Assembly: GCA_015494775.1 (NCBI GenBank)
Contig: WGAP01000107.1
Location: forward strand, 1-27,271
Length of the DNA: 27,271 nucleotides
Direction of reading: 5' to 3'
DNA from: Flavobacteriales bacterium
Lineage (GTDB): Bacteria; Bacteroidota; Bacteroidia; Flavobacteriales; Flavobacteriaceae
Both the position numbers and the translations under genes were made by a program. Positions 23,346-27,271 of the stretch are shown one piece after another; the first letter of the stretch is position 1; the number at the start of each line of letters is the position of its first letter. The notes beneath the pieces are model-generated. The model saw only the letters and a program-made list of their open reading frames with translations, searched no databases and was not told the DNA's origin.

Positions 23346-23361
23346 ATTAAAATAATAAAGT

Positions 23362-25866
23362 ATGAAACGCAGGATTTTATTTTTCCTTTTCGGCCTGATA
23401 GTTTTTTTCCCGCTTCGCGCCCAACAAATTATCCGATTGGGCGAAACGAAGGATAAGCCCGCAACGCCCGCTCCTTGGCACGGCGAACGACGACGCATCA
23501 ACGATTTGGTCCATACCGAACTGGACGTGGTGCCACATCCCGACACCCACACGCTCGACGGAAAGGCCAAAATCATCCTTACACCGCATTTCTATCCCAC
23601 CGACAGTTTGACCCTGGATGCCAAGGCCATGAAAATCCGCGCACTCAGCGTGGACGGCCAAAAAACGGATTACCGCTACGACGGACAGCAAATCCATATA
23701 CGGCTTCCGCGCACCTATCACCGCGGCGAACGCTACACCGTGCGCATCAGCTACGTTGCCCGCCCCGACAGCGTAAAGGCATCCAAAGGAACCGCCATCA
23801 AGGACAACCGCGGACTTTATTTTATCGATGCCGTCGAAGGCGAATATCCCGCCCAATTTTGGACCCAAGGCGAAACCGAAGCCAACAGTTGTTGGTTTCC
23901 CACCATCGACAGTCCCAACCAAAAAAGCACCGAAAAAATCAGCATCACCGTGCCCCGGGCATGGGTAACCCTGTCCAACGGCATTCGCATCGACAGCATT
24001 GTGCATCCCGACGGAACACGAACCGACGTTTGGGCACTCGACAAACCCCACGCGCCTTATTTGTTCTTTATGGCCGGCGGTCCTTTTGTGCGTGTCCGCG
24101 ATTCCTTGGGCTCCTTGCCCGTAAATTATTATGTGGAACCGAAATACAAGAACGTAGCCCGTCGGATTTTCGGCCACACGCCCGAAATGATTCGTTATTT
24201 TTCCCAATTGACGGGCATGCCCTATCCTTGGCCCAAATTCAGCCAAATCGTTACGCGTAAATTCGTAAGCGGCGCCATGGAAAACACCACCGCCGTCAAC
24301 CATAGCGATATGGCCTACCAAGAACCCGACGAATTGGTGGATGACAACCGTTGGGAAACCGTCATTGCTCACGAACTTTTTCATCATTGGTTCGGTGATT
24401 TGGTTACCACCGAAAGCTGGGCGCAAATCACCGTGAACGAATCCTTTGCCGATTACAGCGAAGCGCTGTGGCTCGAACATACCGGCGGTGCCGACGCGCG
24501 CGACCAAAAGGTGGAAACCGACCGGCAAATGTATTTTATGGTTCCCGGCTCGGCCAAAAAACCTTTGGTGCGCCACCGCTACCGCACTCCCGATGATGTT
24601 TTCGACATTGTTTCCTACCAAAAAGGCGGTGCCATCCTGCACATGCTGCGCACTTATCTGGGCGATTCGGCCTTTTTTGCCGGATTGCACAAATACCTCA
24701 CCGACAACGCCTACGGCACCGGCGAAGCCGAACGCCTGCGCTTGGCCCTGGAAGATGTTTCGGGCCGCGATTTGACCCGCTTTTTCCAGCAATGGTATTA
24801 CCGCCCCGGCCATCCCAAACTGGATGTCAGCTACGATTACCTGGACAACAAAGACGGCAGCGGAACCGTCACGGTGCATATTCGCCAAAAAACCGACAAA
24901 CCCTGGGAATTTCCCATGATGATCGATGTGTATGAAAACGGCAGTTATCACCGCTACCCGGTCCGGGTGGACGATAGCGTGGAAAATTTCCGTTTCCCTT
25001 ACCACCATCGGCCCGATTTGGTCAATGTGGGCGCACAACACGTGCTCCTGGCCCAAATCGACGACCACCGGCCCGACGAAACCTACTATTTCCAATATCT
25101 CCACGCACGTAACTATATGGACCGCAAATTAGGGCTGGAACATGCCATTACCCACAAAAAAGACAAAAAGGCCTTTACCGTCATTGTGGCAGCATTGGAC
25201 GACCCGCTTTATAGTTTACGTATCCGTGCCATCAATGCCTTGGATGTAAAATCGCCCTATTTTACGCATCGCATCGAACGGAAATTGAAAGATATTGCGC
25301 TATACGACCGCAAAACATTGGTGCAAGCCGCCGCCTTGAAAAAATTGGGCCGGTTGCACAAGAAAAAATATTTGTCTTTATTCCGTCGTATGTTAAGTTC
25401 AAAATCCCGGGCCATCCGACAAGCGGCCTTTACGGCATTTTCCGAATCGGCCCCCGAAAGGGTGGAAAAAATCTACAACAAACTTTCGCCTGCCGAACGG
25501 GAAAAACTTGCCATGCAAATGGCCGGCTTTTATGCCAAACATCATACCCCGGGCAAAGAATTGTTTGTAGCCAAGCATCTGTTTCGCGAAGCGAACCTCA
25601 TCAACTTGTTTACCCGGAAGGGGGACAATGCTTTCCCCGAAGCCGTCCAATGGATTTCGTCGGGCGACAATGCGGAAGCCAACCGGCTTTTGGCTGACTT
25701 AATCTACCGCTTGGCCGGCAAATACAGCCGATACGGACTTAAAAATATGGCCACCATGATGTTACGTTCCTACATGAAAAACCAAGGCAAAAACAAAGGC
25801 CCGCATCACGACCAAATCATGGAATACTACCGGCAAACCCAAGCAAAGGTCAAGGCCATAAAGTAA
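23362..25866 (+). CDS. Exported M1 family metallopeptidase (aminopeptidase N type)
   Basis: The 834-residue protein starts with a signal peptide (MKRRILFFLFGLIVFFPLRAQ). The M1 core is complete: the N-terminal beta saddle, the exopeptidase motif GAMENT (304-309), the zinc site HELFHHWFGD (H337, E338, H341) with the third ligand E360 in TVNESFADY, exactly at HExxH-(18)-E. The C-terminal third is alpha-helical with HEAT-like repeats (for example DDPLYSLRIRAINAL, KSRAIRQAAFTAFSES). It removes N-terminal residues from peptides, presumably in the periplasm. No type IX secretion tail is present at the C-terminus (it ends QAKVKAIK). Single-gene unit with promoter and terminator. Confidence 0.96.
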   Translation: MKRRILFFLFGLIVFFPLRAQQIIRLGETKDKPATPAPWHGERRRINDLVHTELDVVPHPDTHTLDGKAKIILTPHFYPTDSLTLDAKAMKIRALSVDGQKTDYRYDGQQIHIRLPRTYHRGERYTVRISYVARPDSVKASKGTAIKDNRGLYFIDAVEGEYPAQFWTQGETEANSCWFPTIDSPNQKSTEKISITVPRAWVTLSNGIRIDSIVHPDGTRTDVWALDKPHAPYLFFMAGGPFVRVRDSLGSLPVNYYVEPKYKNVARRIFGHTPEMIRYFSQLTGMPYPWPKFSQIVTRKFVSGAMENTTAVNHSDMAYQEPDELVDDNRWETVIAHELFHHWFGDLVTTESWAQITVNESFADYSEALWLEHTGGADARDQKVETDRQMYFMVPGSAKKPLVRHRYRTPDDVFDIVSYQKGGAILHMLRTYLGDSAFFAGLHKYLTDNAYGTGEAERLRLALEDVSGRDLTRFFQQWYYRPGHPKLDVSYDYLDNKDGSGTVTVHIRQKTDKPWEFPMMIDVYENGSYHRYPVRVDDSVENFRFPYHHRPDLVNVGAQHVLLAQIDDHRPDETYYFQYLHARNYMDRKLGLEHAITHKKDKKAFTVIVAALDDPLYSLRIRAINALDVKSPYFTHRIERKLKDIALYDRKTLVQAAALKKLGRLHKKKYLSLFRRMLSSKSRAIRQAAFTAFSESAPERVEKIYNKLSPAEREKLAMQMAGFYAKHHTPGKELFVAKHLFREANLINLFTRKGDNAFPEAVQWISSGDNAEANRLLADLIYRLAGKYSRYGLKNMATMMLRSYMKNQGKNKGPHHDQIMEYYRQTQAKVKAIK

Positions 25867-25876
25867 GCGTTTTGTA

Positions 25877-25902
25877 AAGGCGGCCCCCAAGGCCGCTTTT
25901 TT
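25877..25902 (+). terminator. Rho-independent terminator after the M1 peptidase gene
   Basis: GCGGCC, loop CCCAA, GGCCGC, followed by TTTTTT, 11 bases after the stop codon. Confidence 0.9.
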
Positions 25903-25914
25903 ACGGAATATTCC

Positions 25915-25922
25915 TACCTTTG
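25915..25922 (+). promoter_or_regulatory. Bacteroidota -7 box (TACCTTTG) for marC
   Basis: TACCTTTG is an exact TAnnTTTG match, 22 bases before the ATG and just behind the preceding terminator. Confidence 0.62.
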
Positions 25923-25944
25923 CCGCCGATTAAACAAACCACTG

Positions 25945-26517
25945 ATGTTTAGCATAAAAGAAATCATTACGGCTTCCATGGTGCTTTTTGCGGTGATCGA
26001 CATCGTGGGCAGCATTCCCGTAATTATCGACCTGCGCAAAAAGGTGGGCCATATTCAGTCCGAAAAGGCAAGCATCATTGCCGGGCTCATCATGTTGGCC
26101 TTCCTGTTTTTGGGCGAAGAAATCCTCAAATTGGTAGGTATCGACGTGCAATCTTTTGCCGTGGCCGGTTCGTTTATCCTGTTCTTTTTGGCCATGGAAA
26201 TGATTTTGGGCATCACCCTTTTCCGCGACGAAGAACCCGAAACGGCCACTGTGGTTCCCTTGGCTTTTCCGCTCATTGCAGGCGCCGGAACCCTGACCAC
26301 CATCCTGACCATCCGGGCCGAATATCACACGCTCAATATTGCCATTGCCATTGTGCTGAACATGATTTTCGTCTATGCCGTGCTCAAAACCTCCCAACGC
26401 ATCGAACGCTTGCTGGGCAAGTCGGGTATTAACATCATCCGCAAGGTATTCGGCATTATTCTTTTGGCTATTGCCGTAAAATTGTTTGTGAGCAATATTC
26501 GTTTGATGTTTCATTGA
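25945..26517 (+). CDS. MarC family (UPF0056) integral membrane protein
   Basis: The 190-residue protein is almost wholly hydrophobic with about six membrane helices. Family signatures are FAVIDIVGSIPVIIDL in the first helix (the "D..G..P.f" motif of MarC), the SFAVAGSFILFFLAMEMILG helix, and the VVPLAFPLIAGAGTLTTIL segment with the conserved P(L)A.PLI.GPG-like loop. MarC proteins were once linked to multiple antibiotic resistance, but that role has been withdrawn and the transported substrate is unknown. Length is slightly short but normal for the family. It is a single gene followed by the palindrome-rich block. Confidence 0.94.
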   Translation: MFSIKEIITASMVLFAVIDIVGSIPVIIDLRKKVGHIQSEKASIIAGLIMLAFLFLGEEILKLVGIDVQSFAVAGSFILFFLAMEMILGITLFRDEEPETATVVPLAFPLIAGAGTLTTILTIRAEYHTLNIAIAIVLNMIFVYAVLKTSQRIERLLGKSGINIIRKVFGIILLAIAVKLFVSNIRLMFH

Positions 26518-26544
26518 TTTTGGGGTGCTCCACAAGCCGTCGGG

Positions 26545-26582
26545 GCGCCGGCGGCGGAATGAAATTCCGCTGCCGGCGGCGC
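26545..26582. repeat. Long GC-rich palindrome downstream of marC
   Basis: CCGGCGGCGGAAT pairs with ATTCCGCTGCCGG (one G-U) around a GAA loop, giving a thirteen-pair stem, and flanking GCGCC/GGCGC can extend it. No T tract follows, so it is not a classic terminator, but it could stop or stabilise the marC transcript. Confidence 0.6.
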
Positions 26583-26659
26583 AAAAATTTACCGGAAAAT
26601 GCTTTGATGCGGAATGGGCAAATACGCAAGGGTTAAGCCGGAAAATCCCGCCGGTTTTT

Positions 26660-26770
26660 TGCGCCGCCGGCCCCGCGCCTTGCGCGGCGCCGGCGCCCCT
26701 TGTCTTGCTCCGCAGGCCTCGGAACCCTTCGGTTTCCTCGGCGGCCGGCGAACCCGCAGGGCGGTTTCGC
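26660..26770. repeat. GC-rich mosaic repeat module R, copy 2
   Basis: GTCTTGCTCCGCAGGCCTCGG followed by CCTCGGCGGCCGGCGAACCC parallels 12771-12838. The neighbouring GCGCCGCCGGCCCCGCGCC region is self-complementary. No gene is seen. Confidence 0.6.
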
Positions 26771-26814
26771 CTTTATTTGTTTTTTTGTTGACAATCAAAT
26801 GTTTAACGCATTTT

Positions 26815-26905
26815 GTAGAGACGCCCAAATTGGGCGTCTCTACGGATAAAATTAAACCCCCTTCAACGTTTATTGTTGTAGAGACGCGATGAATCGCGTC
26901 TTTAC
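26815..26905. repeat. Pair of GTAGAGACG palindromes
   Basis: GTAGAGACGCCC..GGGCGTCTCTAC (26815-26843) and GTAGAGACGCGAT..ATCGCGTCTTTAC (26878-26905) are two palindromes with the same outer arms and different centres, 34 bases apart. GTAGAGACGCGAT-type palindromes are, from memory, frequent intergenic repeats in several phyla. Confidence 0.8.
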
Positions 26906-27018
26906 GGGCGGAACGGAACAACCGAATGGCATTACAACCCGCCTACAATGTTTACAATAGCAGAACAACCATGGCGCCCGATGTCCCAACTAAGACAGAA
27001 TGCGCCGAAGGCCGGCGA

Positions 27019-27112
27019 CTGAGTGCTGCGAACGTAGTGAGCAGTGTATCGAAGCCCCGGCCGGTCAATCCGGTCGCTTCGATACAATTTTTGCTACGCA
27101 AAAATCACTCAG
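27019..27112. repeat. Multi-branched inverted-repeat element
   Basis: An outer stem CTGAGTG (27019-27025) with CACTCAG (27106-27112) encloses three inner stems: CTGC/GCAG (27026-27044), GTATCGAAGC (27046-27055) with GCTTCGATAC (27076-27085), and ATTTTTGC (27087-27094) with GCAAAAAT (27098-27105). The arrangement would fold as a four-way junction. It ends ten bases before copy B of the folded GC-rich element. Confidence 0.6.
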
Positions 27113-27122
27113 CGACCTACAT

Positions 27123-27271
27123 CGCGCCAGGGATGGGAGCGGTATGAGCCGCCGGCGGTGCCGATGGTTTTCCGCCCGGCGGAGGCGCCCGAAGGAAGCC
27201 CCACGCACGGGCGGGCGCGGGCGCGCGGCACGCGCGCCCGCGCAAAACCACGGCATCCGCCAAGGCGAATA
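27123..27271. repeat. Folded GC-rich element with covarying stem, copy B (runs to window edge)
   Basis: CGCGCCAGGGATGGGAGCGG opens this copy as in copy A. The core is closed by TGGTTTT (27165-27171) pairing with AAAACCA (27244-27250), extended outward by TGCCG/CGGCA and GGCGG/CCGCC with a bulged A and a bulged T. The inner twelve-pair hairpin is GCGCGGGCGCGC (27215-27226), loop GGCAC, GCGCGCCCGCGC (27232-27243). Its 3' end may lie beyond the window. No gene is seen in 26518-27271. Confidence 0.72.

Noticed and set aside
23377..25104. 575-codon open frame on the minus strand opposite the M1 peptidase gene
   Set aside because: It is wholly antisense to a gene with intact signal peptide, GAMENT and HExxH motifs; its composition (Gly, Val, His, Phe rich) is that of a mirror frame of a GC-biased gene.
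27065..27256. Open frames with Arg/Ala/Pro-rich peptides through both copies of the folded element (also 17990-18259)
   Set aside because: The peptides of the two copies are similar only because the DNA is conserved; indels between copies break the frame outside the core and pairing explains the conservation better.
1..27271. tRNA, rRNA or transposase genes
   Set aside because: No cloverleaf, ribosomal RNA segment or DDE/HUH transposase motif was recognised on reading both strands; a tRNAscan-SE and Rfam search would be decisive.

Overview
The window looks like chromosomal DNA from a member of the Bacteroidota, probably Flavobacteriales-like. The evidence is a Bacteroidota-type promoter signal (TAnnTTTG) ahead of twelve genes or operons, almost no Shine-Dalgarno sequences, a PorT-type outer-membrane barrel protein, an S16 protein with a long Ala/Glu-rich tail, and the MerR / M23 peptidase / alaS neighbourhood. 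Species assignment is not possible from sequence alone.

Layout. 1-1660 (+): the 3' end of a MgtC/DUF4010 membrane protein and a secreted PEBP/YbhB protein. 1671-5243 (-): tsaE, alanine dehydrogenase, prohibitin and a stomatin-like SPFH protein, all in one direction. 5265-6853 (-): an outer-membrane barrel protein, ribosomal protein L34 (rpmH) and a MerR regulator. 6859-7812 (-): a membrane-anchored M23 peptidase. 7887-10523 (+): alaS. 10535-11610: two arrays of CACAGAG-type inverted repeats around a small lipoprotein gene. 11628-12368 (-): a PolB-like 3'-5' exonuclease. 12387-12917: GC-rich mosaic repeat. 12941-15449 (-): rpsP, rimM, trmN6 and a macro-domain hydrolase. 15668-17031 (+): three small AT-richer membrane or exported proteins. 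17186-17614 (-): an OsmC-like protein. 17690-18216: a second mosaic repeat plus a folded GC-rich element. 18275-20911 (-): clpB. 21154-22502 (-): a two-gene HipA-like cassette (kinase first, HipA N-terminal domain second). 22580-23167 (-): an exported protein of unknown function. 23362-25866 (+): an M1 aminopeptidase. 25945-26517 (+): marC. 26518-27271: a gene-free block of palindromic repeats ending in a second copy of the folded element.

Most genes are housekeeping: translation (alaS, rpsP, rimM, rpmH), tRNA modification (tsaE, trmN6), protein quality control (clpB, SPFH proteins), envelope (M23, barrel, lipoproteins) and peptide or amino-acid turnover (M1, alanine dehydrogenase). Accessory character is concentrated in the AT-rich HipA cassette, the lipoprotein between repeats, and the GC-rich repeat blocks.

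The two most interesting items are (a) a roughly 85-base folded element present at 18060-18145 and 27165-27250 whose closing stem differs by a compensatory base-pair change, and (b) a split HipA-like kinase cassette with reversed gene order, no HTH antitoxin gene, no in-frame ATG, and a T6 run where one base fewer would join it to an upstream ATG. No rRNA, tRNA, CRISPR array, transposase or prophage gene was recognised.
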